Under the pieces are notes generated by a model, which did no database searches, was not told the DNA's origin, and saw only the letters and a program-made list of their open reading frames with translations. From Brachionus manjavacas (lineage: Eukaryota > Rotifera > Eurotatoria > Ploima > Brachionidae), in the NCBI GenBank assembly GCA_019054805.1, contig JAHQIY010000006.1:930001-994000 (forward strand): DNA of 64,000 nucleotides. Direction: 5' to 3'. Shown in pieces: positions 1 through 12,159 of the stretch (position 1 is its first letter; each line of letters opens with the position of its first letter). Both the position numbers and the translations under genes were made by a program.

Positions 1-819
1 GACTTCAATTTGATTAGTTGACTTTTCCATGATAATGTCAGCACTTTTAAACTCATAGGCCTTGTAGGTCTCAAGATACCGGCCCACTTCTTCCGGTGTC
101 CAGCACAGTATCATGGTCAAATTGGAATAAATGCATATCTTTTCCAATTCTTTGATACAATGTCTAGGCTCCTTTACATCCACAAAAGTTAGGAGAACTC
201 TCAAGTCGTAAGCTTTGCCGAGTTCTTTAATTCTTTGATGTATGTAAGTGGGATTAAGGAGATGATACTTCATTGATAGGTAGAAGGCACAGCTGCTTCG
301 ACTCATACAATAATCTGGCACTAAGGTGTCCGAGAATCGCCACTGGACATTTCTAATGTGTTTTAGGACAGGATTACCGCGTTGTTTGGCGTTGACAATT
401 AATGAACCACCGCCAAATGATGAAGAGGAAACGGTGCTGGCTGCTGGCTTAAGGGTAATCGTTGGTTTAAGGATAGGTACATCGGGTTTTTTAAAAACAT
501 CATCAGGCTTTGAAATTAAAACAGGTTTTTCAATGATTTCTTTATTCTGGCAAATAAAAGCAGCTAAAAGTTCGTCGTCTTCGTCTTCTTGGTTTTTGCT
601 TGAACAAGGCTTTGAAGCAGGTTGACTGACACATATTTTCTTGACAGATTCTTCAATTTTTTCACTTTGGTCTTCTTTATTAGGATTTAAATTGTCTCTT
701 GTGTCATTTAGGTTAATTAGTTTACGCTTTTGAAAAAGATTTTGCTTGAATTGGGACCTTTTTTCGTCCTGCTCTTTTACCTTGTTCTCAAGCTCATCAT
801 AAGTCGGTATTTTGAACAT
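1..819 (-). CDS. ERCC1: ERCC1 DNA repair nuclease subunit, 5' part (cut by window edge)
   Basis: Non-catalytic partner of XPF/ERCC4 in the nuclear structure-specific endonuclease for nucleotide excision and crosslink repair (family knowledge). Starting at the ATG at 819, the minus strand is open for 273 codons to position 1 with no intron. Residues 1-140 are a poorly conserved charged linker; from about 143 the central domain is unmistakable, with [13 protein letters not shown] followed by [20 protein letters not shown] and [30 protein letters not shown] precedes MEK at the cut edge; these segments match human ERCC1 closely. The C-terminal helix-hairpin-helix domain that binds XPF would lie beyond position 1. 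No signal peptide, as expected. The gene is transcribed away from the window; a CACGTG E-box sits 54 bp upstream of the ATG. The start is chosen because it is the first ATG and the N-terminal length resembles other animal ERCC1 proteins. Confidence 0.93.
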   Translation of the reverse strand, partial: MFKIPTYDELENKVKEQDEKRSQFKQNLFQKRKLINLNDTRDNLNPNKEDQSEKIEESVKKICVSQPASKPCSSKNQEDEDDELLAAFICQNKEIIEKPVLISKPDDVFKKPDVPILKPTITLKPAASTVSSSSFGGGSLIVNAKQRGNPVLKHIRNVQWRFSDTLVPDYCMSRSSCAFYLSMKYHLLNPTYIHQRIKELGKAYDLRVLLTFVDVKEPRHCIKELEKICIYSNLTMILCWTPEEVGRYLETYKAYEFKSADIIMEKSTNQIEV

Positions 820-871
820 AGTATTTTTTTAATAAAATTTTTTATTGAATTTTAATTTTTAAATAGTTTAT

Positions 872-877
872 CACGTG
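872..877. promoter_or_regulatory. E-box CACGTG upstream of ERCC1
   Basis: A palindromic CACGTG, within TCACGTGA, lies about 54 bp upstream of the ERCC1 ATG in very AT-rich DNA. It could bind bHLH factors such as Myc/Max or USF. A six-base site can occur by chance, so this is only a candidate. Confidence 0.25.
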
Positions 878-950
878 ATTTTATTGCAGACAAAAAAACT
901 ACAAGGATTAGATATTATTCTTTCAACAATATTTAAGAATTTCTTTTTCT

Positions 951-1275
951 TTTTTGTTTCACTTAAAAGGTGATGGACTAAAAGTCGACTAAAAATATCA
1001 ATTGAATTTAGAAAAATTTTATAATTATATCATTAATCTTCTTTTATTAGGTTCATTTTAAGCATTAATTCGATTGATGCTTGAAAATATGTGTAAAAAA
1101 TTTAAACCATTTTTTTCAGTGTTTCATACCGAAAAAATTTTGATTTTTTTTAAAATAAATAATAAATTAATTTTAGACTAAAACAGAGAGAATGTTCAGT
1201 TAAATTTGAAAATTGGTAAAAAAAAGATTTAAACGAAATTAAGGTGTAGTCCATCACCATTTAGTGAAACAAAAA
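951..1275. mobile_element. Short inverted-repeat element (MITE-like)
   Basis: The left end reads TTTTGTTTCACTTAAAAGG then TGATGGACTA. The right end (about 1241-1275) is its reverse complement with few differences. That gives terminal inverted repeats of about 28 bp around about 325 bp of non-coding AT-rich DNA. No coding capacity; superfamily unknown. No clear target duplication was found. Confidence 0.6.
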
Positions 1276-2180
1276 ATAAAATATATTTTTTAAAATTTTT
1301 TTTAAATTAAACACAAAATTTTTAATATCTTAATTAAATAAAAAAATCATTTTTTTTTCCAAATTGATCTTTAATTGATTTTTATAAAATATTTTGATAA
1401 TTTGATTGCAGAATTTCAAAATATTGATTTAGATGTTATTCTATGTTTCACACCAGAATGTATGAATTTACTAGATTTTGAATCTAAAGATGTTTTAAGA
1501 AACAAACTTAGTTAAAATACTCAATCTTTTTTAAAATAAAAGAATATTATTGGAATAATTTATTATATTTTCATTATATATCCCTGAGTCTTTAGATATA
1601 AAACAAAAATAGTTTAAATTAAACTGGCGCTAATATGTTATGGTAAGGGAAATATTTTGAGTTTCTTCACAAAACGCTGCATATTTTTTATTATTTTTTT
1701 TTGTATTAGATAATTCTTATTTTTCTTTAAAAAATAAAAGCAAAATATCGGGTCATTTTTGACTCTTCTTAGCATTTATTAGTTAGTCAGGTCAACAAAG
1801 ACCTGTTCATAGCTGTATGAAGGTTAATAGAGGTGAATCATTTAATAAAAAGCCTCCATTTAATTAAAATTTTAAACCATACACCATTTTAAAAAATTAA
1901 AATAAAAAAAACTTAATTTTTATACTTGATAATAAAAAGCAAATAATCCACTAGATAGTAAATTTTTTAGAAAAAAGTAGATAGATAGTAAAATATTTTT
2001 TTCTATTTTTACATTAAAAATAACATCTTCTTAATAGAACAATTATTTAGAATAAGCATTCTTAATGCTAGATTTAATTATTTTCTTTTTAAAAAGATAA
2101 AATTTAAAAAATTTTTAAAAACTACAAGAGGCAAAATGTTTTTTTTATTTTTATCTTTTTTTAAATTGATTGTTTAATAT
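1276..2180. other. AT-rich intergenic DNA, nothing recognised
   Basis: Low-complexity A/T runs with no supportable open frame, RNA gene or repeat structure on either strand. Confidence 0.5.
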
Positions 2181-2400
2181 TTGCTATTTGATAAAAAATT
2201 TTCTTTTCTAGTTTTCTTTTTTACTTAAAAATAAAAAATGTAATTAAGTCATCAGCAAAAAGAAGAGAGTATTCACTATTTATTTTATCTCTTTTAGGTA
2301 TACCATTGTTAAAATACTAAATAGAAATGGGCTAATTACTGAGATATGGTATTCATCTCTTATATACTGGCATTCATCACCATTTAAATTTACCTAAATG
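2180..2400 (-). mobile_element. LINE reverse transcriptase scrap
   Basis: On the minus strand, short frames give SEYSLLF followed by a decayed ADDL-type motif, the catalytic YADD/FADD region of a non-LTR reverse transcriptase. Frames shift within 200 bp, so it is a dead fragment. It resembles the fragment at 3480-4010. Confidence 0.4.
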
Positions 2401-2577
2401 ATCCAATGAATTAGGTAAAGACGATGTCTTATAGAATATTTTGAGGTAAATTTTTTAACATTAGGTTATTTTTTCTTTAAATGTGTCTAAGTTTGCCTGA
2501 TGGTTTTAAGTGATGTTAAAAAGATAGGAAATAAGATACTAGCTTAAAATAAAAGAAATAATCTTAACTGCTTTCTT

Positions 2578-3475
2578 CTAAGACTTAAATCGACTTTTTG
2601 TTAGAGCCCACTTGGCCCTTACACGCTTCCACAAATCTATCACTGCCATGTTGCCGATGTGGATCTTGATTTGACATGGGCGGTCATCTAATACAAAAGG
2701 CAGCAAAGAAGCCGCGGCTTCATTAAAAAGGATGGAGTCAGAGGGAGCTACGACTGAGAAATCTCTTCCCGAGTCGTCATCGACAGCCCCCAACTGGTAC
2801 TCCGAAGCGTCCGTATACCAGGCCCTCCTATTTCTTGGGTATTTCCTAAATTTGAGCCTGTCAATGTGAATGAGCAGGCTCACGTACCACCAGTATTCTT
2901 TTCTGGTGGTGATGGTCATTTTCAGGAAGGTGTTGATAATTGGACCTACCTTCCCAGCATACCCCAAGTAATATTTTAAATACCCTCGCACTCTCATGAA
3001 GGCTCGGAATTAAGAAAAGACTCTGCCATGGAATGGACAAAGGCAGAGGTATCCTTACTATGGGTAATCCCTAGACCGTCCCACTCTGCTCTCAGGAAAT
3101 TAAGTTTTCTTACTGGATTCAAGACTGGCTTGTGGGTGTTAAGCACCCAACCCGCTAACTTTAACTTTGCCCTAAGCACACTCAACAAGACCTGGAGCTT
3201 GTTATAATCCGAGTGCGCTATAATGAGATCGTCCAGATGTCCATAGGTGTATTTTGTATACTTTTTAATGAACCTAACACAGTTCAGTAGAGACTGCTGG
3301 ACGTAGGGGGCGCTATTAATAGTCCGAAGGGCATCCTCGTGAATTAGTAGAACTTGCCCTCGTAACCAAAGGTGGTTATAAATTTTGATTTGGGATGCAA
3401 GTTAATGTTAAAGAAGACTTGTTTGAAGTCTAGTTTGGTGTACCACAAATGGGTTTGCCACTTCAGATCTTTTTG
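2578..3475 (-). mobile_element. Retroelement fossil: reverse transcriptase plus RNase H (DIRS-like or LTR kin)
   Basis: On the minus strand, pieces in the expected order are an RT palm (LDFKQVFFNINLHPKS), a catalytic LDDL region, a thumb-like segment (GWVLNTHKPVLNPVRKLNFL) and an RNase H start (WYTDASEYQLGAV). The WW dipeptide before the RNase H and the thumb wording suggest DIRS-like, but Ty3-like kin cannot be excluded. It is broken in several places; no terminal repeats were found. Confidence 0.6.
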
Positions 3476-3479
3476 TTCC

Positions 3480-4010
3480 ACAAAAAGTCGATTTAAGTTC
3501 ATTAAAAGCCTCGTGATGCATGATTTTGAATATTTTTTTGATATTATTTTCTGAAAATGAATTCAAGTAACAAAAATAATAGTCTAAAATTGATCCGACT
3601 AATAATATTCAAAAATGTCCTTGTGTATTTGATTAAGACCTTATTTTTTGTTTACCACTATTTTCAAATTTAACTAAGAATCAAATTTAATTACAAGAAA
3701 CTTGATTTCTTTTTGACTCACTATTCTATTTCCATAAATATTTAAGTTAAGATTATCACTCTTTTTTTTGTACTTAGAAAAGACTACTGAACACAATTTT
3801 TCAGCTGATTTCTTCATTTTCCACTTAATAAGCCATTGTTCCAGTTTGTTGGTGCATTTATTTATCTTATTTTCTAGGTAACCCTTTTTTTTTGTAAATG
3901 AAGAATGTAACTAGATCATCTGCGAAAAGCAGAGAGTAATCATTATTTGTTTTGTTTCTTTTGGGGATGTCATTAATATATATACTAAATAAAAGAGAAC
4001 CAATAACTGA
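3480..4010 (-). mobile_element. LINE reverse transcriptase remnant
   Basis: The minus strand reads FSIYINDIPKRNKTNN then DYSLLFADDLVTFF, the classic non-LTR RT motif with FADD. It continues NKLEQWLIKWKMKKSAEKL and then the thumb-like QKEIKFL before frames decay. The fragment near 3490 (HHEAFNELK) matches the wording in the LINE at 31.8-32.6 kb (HHETFNKLK), so both are probably one family. Dead and 5'-truncated. Confidence 0.65.
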
Positions 4011-4388
4011 GCCTTTTAGTTTTAACCAAATGTTTAAAGTTTATAAAATTCTGAATACCAAGTTGAAATATATATCTATCTTATGTTGCAGTTCTCTCGA
4101 TTTTTTGAAGCATCGAACTTTTTTAATGATATTTCAAAATTGGAAACATTTTGTAATTCAAACACAAAAACTTATACCATATAATTATTTGACATAATTA
4201 TTTAATGTTATTATAATAAGACAATATTTAAAATTCTTAAATAAAACTTTTAAAAAAATTAAAAAGTAAATGATAAGAAATTACTTAAAATATAAACAGA
4301 TAAGTATTTAATTTTTTAATTTATTCAAAAAAAATTAATATTCTCTCAAATAGATAATTAATATTAAATCTAATCATTAAATTAATCG

Positions 4389-7009
4389 ATGGATATTAAA
4401 CGTGAATTTATCGAATTAAAAATAAATTGCCACGAAATTATTCAACTTGAGAATAAAGCTGAATTAAATTATAAGGGTTTAGCGATCAAAGAAATTTCAA
4501 TCAATGGAAGACCATTATACGGACTGATTACTGATTTAAATTTGTCAAATAATAAATTAACAGAATTTCCCTTAAAATTTTTCAAAAGCTTACCAAATCT
4601 TCAGATGCTTGATTTAAGTAATAATAAAATAGCTAATATTACTAATAATGGTAGCGTCATTCCAAGAAATTTAAGTCTAAATTTGTCAAAGAACAAATTG
4701 ACAGAATTTCCATTTGGTTTAATTAGAGATATAAAAAATAAGGTTGATATAAGTAAAAATGAAATATCGAATATAGAATTTCCTGATGATTGGAAAAGTT
4801 CAATCAAAAGACTTAATCTTTCTTTCAATAAGTTGAAAACATTTGTTTTAAAAAGAAACACATTTGATAGTATAGAAATGTTAAAGTTAAATTATAATGA
4901 ATTAAAAATAATTAAAATAGTTCATTTGAGATTTTTAAAAAAACTTTATCTTGAAAGGAATGAATTAGAGTCTTGTATTCTGGTAGATCTAGTCTCTTTA
5001 GAAGAACTTTATATAAGCTTTAATCAAATTGAACATTTAGGTAAAATATTTTTATCGCAATCACTAAAATATATTTTTCTAAATAATAACAAACTAAAAG
5101 AAATAGACTTAAAATTTATTTATTCCTTGCCAAAATTAAAATTTGTGCATTTTGGTTCGAATGAAATAAAAAAATTGTCTTTGTCGGAGAATTTAAACCA
5201 AATAAGAGAAAATGATATGGAAATAAATCTTAGCTACAATGAAATAGGACATATCGAAAATAAGATATTTAACCCAAATTTAAAAATTAATTTAATTAAT
5301 TGTTGTTTTAATAAGCTTGATCCATTTTTAATTAAAATATTTGGAAAAGGTTTATTAAAAAAGATAAATTTAAATCAAAATTTAAATGATAAAGGAATTG
5401 ATTTATTGAAAAAACTTTTTGAGCACAATAAAATCTGCGTTGAACCAGCGTACCCAAATAGCGAGGAAATAAATGAATTGGAAAACTTTTTCGAGAATTC
5501 TTTTCAATTCAGAGACAAATTTTCCAATATAAAATATTACTATTTAAGACAACATGGTTTTCAATATTATTTTATTTTCTTCTTTTTATTTCAAATTCAC
5601 AGTTGAAATTTAAAAATTCAGAAGAAATTATCCAAAAATGTGATGAGTTGATAGAGAAATTTGGTAACAAAAAAATCAGCTTTCTTGATTTTTTAATCGA
5701 AATCAAAATGGATACGAGAATCCTTGTGAATTTGGAAAAAAAGATCAAGATATCAACCAACAATGAAACCTTGTATGTTGAATTCAATTTTTTTTCTGGC
5801 AAATCGATTCAAAACTTGTGCGAGAGAAATGATTCCGAAATTTTTGATCTATTTTTTCCGGACAAAATCCTTAGAGAAAATGAACCAGAACTTCCTTATC
5901 TAATAAACAATCAAAAATTTCTCAGTGAAGTTAATTTCGCAGAATGCTTTAGAATTGCTTTAGAAAATAAAAATGAAGAAATTGGCACCAAATTGCTGTT
6001 ACTATACAAACTGTTTCGCAAAGGAAATAACATTATACACGAAGATTATTTTAGCAAGGACTTTATATCTAACTTTTTATCACTTATGAATTTTTTTTCC
6101 GAGTCAAAAAGCAATAAAAATTTAAACACAAAACCCATTAGAGATTTAGCTGATGATTTTTGGACCCTATGGAAGAAAACTATCTATTTTGTGTTTGTAA
6201 TAATTTATTTTCTGATGTTGATTTTTCTTTCATTGAAGATTTTAAAAAAAAATTCTCTTAGTGAGCAGTTATGTTTCAAGTATGAGAATTTTTTAATTTT
6301 TATCTCATTAAGTTATATTTTTAAATTTTTTCAAATTAAGCACTTTTTTTCATTTAAATTACTTTTCGAATTTTTCAACTCGCTATTATTAATACTAGCT
6401 ATATTTTTTTGGACGAAATTAATTTCAATATCAATTATTTTTGTCTTTGGAGTATTCATTTTTAAGTTAGATAAAGTTCCATGGATTGGAAAATATGTTC
6501 GAGTGTTGTCTCAAATAGTTGAGAAATCGCTTCCTTTTTTAATTATTTTTGTTGTGTTCTTATCTGGATTCTGGATTTCTTTTCACACGTTTATGATTCC
6601 AAATGTACTTCAAAAATTTAATCAGACGATAAACAGCGAAAAAAATGAGAGTATTGGTGAAAAAATTATTAGATTCGTAATAATGGGAACAGGCAATTTG
6701 GAATCCGATAATTTTCCCATTACTAATTACAATCAAGTTGAAATTTTTACCATCCTATTTGTTTATTTAACATTTATTTTTTCGATTCCAGTAATTGTTA
6801 TTAACCTTTTCAGCGGTGTTGCGAACTATGAAATCAAAAATATGTTCGACAAGGCAGAAATTGATGATGCAATCGAGAAAATCCAATATTCAATATATTT
6901 GGAGAAAACGAAATCTTGGATTGTAACTTTATCTAAATTATTTCCAAGGTCAGAAAATAGAAAAAAAGAGGAAAATTCTAATGAATATTTTTTAATAAAA
7001 AATATTTAA
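4389..7009 (+). CDS. Leucine-rich repeat / TRPA-like cation channel, two exons
   Basis: I place exons at 4389-5556 and 5622-7009 with a 65-bp GT..AG phase-1 intron, giving an uninterrupted 851-residue protein. Residues about 45-350 are a run of LRRs (LNLSNNKLTEFP, LDLSNNKIANI, LNLSFNKLKTF, LYLERNELESC) with no signal peptide, so probably cytosolic. Residues about 575-790 hold six hydrophobic helices. A pore-like MGTGNLESDNFP (about 744-755) precedes a last helix ending VINLFSGVANYEIKNMFDKAEI. Pore and S6 resemble TRPA/painless/pyrexia channels (MFTGELEYND.., NLLVGLAVNDI), where ankyrin repeats normally occupy the N-terminus; here LRRs do. Likely a plasma-membrane cation channel; gating stimulus unknown. 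The donor GTTTTC is weak, so the exact junction is the least certain part. Alternatively it could be two adjacent genes, but no stop or promoter separates them. Confidence 0.72.
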
Positions 7010-7440
7010 TAGAAAAAAAACATAAAATTAGGTTTTATTTAATTAAATTTAAAGATTTGAAGAATTTAATAAAAAGTTATTGTTTTGGAACAAAGCATAT
7101 GGAATTACTATTAAAACTTAATTAGAAATATATTGGTTTTACATAGAAATAATCTTTCTTAAACAAATTAAAGGGTCCTATTAAAATACTTATCCCCAAT
7201 TTTTTAAGTTTCCTTACCCCCATTTTTTTTGCAAAGCAAAAATATTTTCAAAAGTTTTAATATATTATTTAGTTTGAATTTTTCTCTTTTTTTTGAAAAC
7301 TAAATTATTTTATCTCCAAAATTTTTATTTTATGTGAAAATTGAATATTTTTATATTTTTAAAAAACATGACCCCTGACTGACCCCCATTTTTCTTGAAG
7401 ATAATTTTACCAGCTTCCTAAAAATGTGCCTTTAAAAAAA
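7010..7440. other. Intergenic, 3' flank of the LRR-TRP gene
   Basis: AT-rich sequence containing AATAAA-like motifs shortly after the stop (near 7060), which may provide polyadenylation. Nothing else supportable. Confidence 0.4.
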
Positions 7441-7454
7441 ATTTAATTTTTGTA

Positions 7455-7640
7455 TTTACAGTGCTGCTACGATATCTTGAATTTACAGTGCTGCTACGAT
7501 ATCTTGAATTCACCATATTTTACGTAAATTATGGTAAATTCACGATATTTTACCATATTTACCGTAAAATATGGTAATCTAAAAAAGGATATTTTTCGTA
7601 AAATAACGATAATTATCGTAAAATACCGATAATTATTGTA
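7455..7640. repeat. Tandem duplication plus ACGTAAATTATGG-type palindromic element
   Basis: A 27-bp unit (TTTACAGTGCTGCTACGATA and the next few bases) is present twice in a row. It is followed by complementary tracts built from CCATATTTTACGTAAATTATGG-like and CGATAATTATCG sequences. The same TACAGT....ACGTAAATTTACCA vocabulary recurs near 19490, 33570, 46998 and 60700, indicating a dispersed family of short self-complementary elements. Confidence 0.6.
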
Positions 7641-7739
7641 AATTTCATTGAAAAAAAAAATTTCCAAAATTTCTCAAAAAAAACGATTTTCATGAAAAAA
7701 AATTTTTTATTTTTGAATTTTTGAAAATACAAATAAAGC

Positions 7740-8960
7740 TTGTGAAATTTTAGCGTAGTCCTTTATGAAAACTCTATAGTAATTTGTTGCTCCTAAAAAC
7801 TCTTAAACTTGTTTTAGATTTTGAGGGCGTTTTCTTTCTATAATTGTTTGGGTTTTAGACGGATCCATCTTAATTGAAGAAGATGTCACTACATATCCAT
7901 GGACTTTTATTTTTCTTACAAACCAGTGACATGTGTTGGCTTAATTTTTGATTCATTATCCCGTAATGCTTTTCCAACCAATTTAATATGCTTCTTGTAT
8001 TCTACAATATTTTTTGAATGGACAATGATATCGTCTAAATAAACCTCACAGAATGACATATTTCCAAAAATTTATGATTCGTGTTTCCCTAAGTCCGAAT
8101 CCTACGTTTTCTTTAGTACATCCTCGTGAATTAAAGTTTTCGATGAAGTGGCTATTTCTTGAAGGGTGCTTTTTGCTCCTTCATCACTTTGTTTTGATTG
8201 ATTTATATTCCTAAAACTATCATCTTCTATTTTCATCTTACTGACCAATAGCTCAGCTCTTTTGAAAAGTAGCTCAATAAGCAACTTCTTAGGTTTTCCA
8301 GAATTTTGAACATCTAAGCCATTCTATTTGTTCGGCTTCTGTACAGCTTACCATTTCGCTGTCCTCATCTAATCTCTGGAATTCATTTTCAAAAGACCCA
8401 TTTTGTGTCTTTATCAAGTGTACTAGCTCTTGTACACTTAGTTTCTCAAAGATATCTTTTGAAATAGGTACCATAAAAAATATCATCTTTTTATCGCTGC
8501 TACCAATTGTAACCAGTTTATAATAAACAATCTTTAATCTTCAAAAGCTTTTTTAACGAACGTTCTGAAGTTCTAAGAATGGAATTTTTATTTATACCTA
8601 TATGCTCGTGTCAAGAGCACGAGCTTATAATTAAGTCAAGATGTGAGCTTAATGCTTAATGTATATGTCAGCATTTCGAAGCGTCTAACTTCAGAGATAC
8701 GTGACAAGTATAATTCTTACTTATCTTGGTGCATCAGTTGACAAGCTGATGAATAAGTGATTATTCAGGCTAACAGCTTTCTTTTATAAAATCCAGACAA
8801 GTCTCAAAAATCGAAAATATAAGACTTTTAAATATCTCTGGTTTTTATCAAAAAGAGCGCCTTTGCTTCTAAAGTCAAAATTAAGTTCACTCACAACACT
8901 AGAGGAGAGTCTTTAAAATTACAATAAAATAATTGATCACAAAAAAAAAGCGGAAATTTG
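7740..8960 (-). mobile_element. Ty3/gypsy-like LTR retroelement fossil
   Basis: The minus strand shows an RT segment with YLDDIIVHSKNI and a downstream RKIKVHGYVV..SKTQTI thumb-like stretch (7740-8070). Two short frames lie upstream (8102-8486), then a GGTAGCAGCG-type primer-binding-like motif near 8498 and a possible LTR to about 8950. Broken, with several breaks and a large part missing; looks old. Confidence 0.55.
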
Positions 8961-9547
8961 TTTTAAAATATTTATTTTTTAATTAAATTATGTTCACAAT
9001 TTTCAATCAAAAAAAATCGGTTTTATTATTTTAAGATATTTTTTTATTAAAAAAGAATTTTATTTGTTTAAATTAAAATCTTAAAAAGTCATATTAATAA
9101 ATTCTCACTAAAAACGAATTTTCTTGTTAATTTCATGTTCTTAATTTAATGAAAAAAAATTGGAAAAAAGTAGGAAAAATAAATCGAAATAATTGACCTG
9201 TTATTAGATAAATTCTTCAATATTCTGTAAAATGATTTTTAAATTAAAAATATCACAAAAAATTAAAAAATGAATCAAATACTTAAATTGGATGTATTAT
9301 CAACAAAATAAATCATTCTGAAAATAGTAAACTTTGTAACAAACACAGATAGACCTGGTTAATGAACAAACATTGAAGAACCTCTTCCAAAATAAGGAGA
9401 GGCGAATATAATTTCTCTTGATTTCAGAACAGAAAAAAATGATTTAATAGGTCGACGAAAGAAAATCTTCCAGCGTTATAATGATATTAAATGGGTCCTA
9501 TGAATCAATTATAAACCATCGAATATACTTGATTTATTACTTATGGA

Positions 9548-10450
9548 TTGTATCGTTTAAAGCAAAGTTTAATTTATCTTGGATATGCACAATTACTATT
9601 TGATGGCTCTTTGATATTCATGTCCAACATCTTTTCTATAGATTCTTTTACTCCTGGTTCCTCGGCAAAGGGAATTAAATATGGCCTTTGTTTAATTGAT
9701 TTTGGATCATTTAACTCAATTTCGTGTTGTCCATATTTTTTTGCTAGAGACCCAATATCTTCTTCTTCATCTTGAAAATACCATCCAGTATTTATGGATC
9801 AAGGTTTTACCTTGTTCAATTGTTCTTTAGTAAGATTTGTCTGATCGAAATTGATGACCTCACTAGACCTCAACGGGGCGGAGATAGTGCTTTGTGTTAC
9901 GCTTTTAACAGTTTCTGAATCAATGCTTTTTTGAACAGATTCTGAAAGTTCCTTCCCTTTTTTTTATTAAATCAAGTATTCCAACTTTACTGAACCTGCC
10001 GAGAATGGTATGTTTTCTTATTCTTTTTGGAATAGGCGAGTCATTAACTTAAACGAGATATATTTCATTGATTCTTTTGAAATTCACTCAATCGATCTGA
10101 CTTTCCGACTAGTTCCAAAAAGGATTTTATCGTAAGTTGAACCAGAAATAATTATTTTACGTCATTATTAAAGTTTCTGGCAATTATAAACTCAGCTTCT
10201 ACTTGTTTGGAACCAATTGTTAGAGATGGTGTTGTTTGTCTAATGGTTTTTAAAGTTTTCCCATTGCCCCTATCCAATTTTTTAGGTTTTATATGGGACT
10301 TAATTTTAAATTTCCTTTTAAGGCATAATTTTTACTTAAAAGGAAGTTTTTGGACAAGACATGGCTAGTTGAACTGACAACTAAGTCTTTTCTTGTCCTG
10401 ACATGTCTTCTCCTTAATTATTATAAAAAGTTTTATGGTAGCAGCGGATT
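9548..10450 (-). mobile_element. Second Ty3/gypsy-like fossil
   Basis: On the minus strand, HEIELNDPKSIKQRPYLIP then KESIEKMLDMNIKEPSNS is the start of a Ty3/gypsy reverse transcriptase. More decayed gag-pol-like sequence lies upstream, and a GTAGCAGCGG motif sits near 10440. Broken in several places and incomplete. It may belong to the same family as the fossil at 7740-8960. Confidence 0.55.
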
Positions 10451-10459
10451 TATTTAGGG

Positions 10460-11060
10460 AATAAATATCATTTTTAATTTCTTTTTTTAACTTATTTTCT
10501 AGTTAATGAGATAATTTGTTGTATTTTTTATTTTTGAGTCAGTTTACTTTGTGTACCGTTTGGACAGGCTTTTAATGGTTTTAAATTATTGTTGACGTTC
10601 TAATTAACTTGTTTTGGTTGACTGTTCTGTATTGCATTTTTGTAGTATGAATGAGGTTTGACACGAACAGAGCTAAATGTGCTTGAGTTGTAAATCTTGT
10701 AAAAAAATCGTAAATGAGAAAGTTATTTATGACTTTTTTAGAGATTTAACTGAATTAATTAAGATTTATTTAAACTCAAAGCAGCTTTACGAGTACTCCG
10801 CAAGTTGCTTATGTGTAAGACACCATAGTTATGGCAATAAGCTTTGTTTAAAATTAGAAGTATCAATTTCAGTTTAAAAGCATAGATCTAATAGATGCAA
10901 AAAGTTTATGGAAGCAAAAACAAAATTATTAATTAAAAATAAAAATCCACTTTTTCTTGTTGTTAACAATTGTTCGTATCAATAAAAATTTGGCTCAGAC
11001 TAAGAGAATAAAATAATATTTAACGGTTACAATCAGAGCTGTTTAAAAGTCCGAATTTAA
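10460..11060. other. Intergenic DNA, nothing recognised
   Basis: A 66-codon plus-strand frame at 10677-10877 has several Cys but no family resemblance and no gene context; I do not call it. The remainder is AT-rich. Confidence 0.35.
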
Positions 11061-11084
11061 AGTCAAGGTCCAAGTTTTTTTGGC

Positions 11085-12155
11085 ATACAATTATCGTTCA
11101 CCAATTTTTTTTATTCACCAAAAAAATAAAGAATATCGCCAAAAAAATATAATCTAAGGCGAAACTCGATTACCAAAATTTAACACCTAATTGGTGTATT
11201 TTGTCGCAAATTTATTCTTAATTGACACCAAGAAATTACAATTACCTGTGCAAATCAAACCACCAATTCAAAATAGGTTTCTAAACCAAATTAATTTATA
11301 CTTCACCATTTCAATTTTTTATTCACCAAAAATATTATAAATAGTATTTTTCGTTATGTTATTTTACCGCAAATCCTTAAAAATCAATTAAAACTCGATC
11401 GATACGATGACAACAGCAGTAATTCAAGATAAAACAGTATCGTCATCAAGTGAAAACGTACTTTTTTATCAAGATACTAGTGATGATGTAGATTCGGGTA
11501 TTGAATCTGAAACATTGCACAGGAAAAGGAAAAGAAGCAAAGGTCAAGTATACAACGTGCACAACAATTATCAATTATTTGATGAAGCTTTGGAAGATCT
11601 CAATAGAATAGGCTATTGGAGAAAACAACGCAAGCATTATTCCAGCGATGGAGCAAAACATTATTTTAAATGCAGCAACAACAAGTGTCAGATGCAAGCC
11701 TACATTTTAATTAAGAGAGATGACAACAAGGTGGTCCTATGCATGAATTCGAGGATTACAAAAAGCAAGAACCTTTACTATATGTCATAGTACCCGATTT
11801 AGTCGATTTCAAGAACGGAAAATGTTCATGTAGATGGTACATCAAGAATAACATTTGCAAGCACTTAATTGGTATATCCTGAATGTGAATATTCCTGAAT
11901 GTGAAATACCATTATCAGCGAAAAATATTCCTATCGGCGAAAAAAGAAAACCTGGAAGACCTGCAAAGGCAAAACAAGTCTTGATAATTCAGTAATTATT
12001 TTTGGTTTGATTTGTATTATTTTTAGCGATAAAAACTATTATTTTGGTTGAAATAAATATTTTTTTGGTTTAAAACAATTAATAAATTTGTTGAAAAAAT
12101 AATATTTTTATTGGTGATTTATTTTGGTGAAGAATTTGATAATTATTTGGTAGAG
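11085..12155 (+). mobile_element. Internally deleted MULE transposon
   Basis: Ends are rich in TTCACCAA/TTGGTGAA motifs in inverted orientation. Inside, 11407-11790 encodes the N-terminal zinc-finger-like part of a MULE transposase (YFKCSNNKCQMQAYI). It is followed within 100 bp by a SWIM finger (CSCRWYIKNNICKHLIGI) that normally sits at the far C-terminus. The whole DDE catalytic core is missing, so this is a non-autonomous deletion derivative. Exact ends and target duplication were not resolved. Confidence 0.65.
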
Positions 12156-12159
12156 TAGA

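Noticed and set aside
5557-5602. A 46-bp intron option in the LRR-TRP gene using the CAG at 5601-5602
   Set aside because: It puts exon 2 out of frame with an immediate stop; the AG at 5620-5621 keeps phase.
10677-10877. 66-codon Cys-containing frame
   Set aside because: Too short, no family pattern, no conserved spacing of cysteines, lies in transposon debris.
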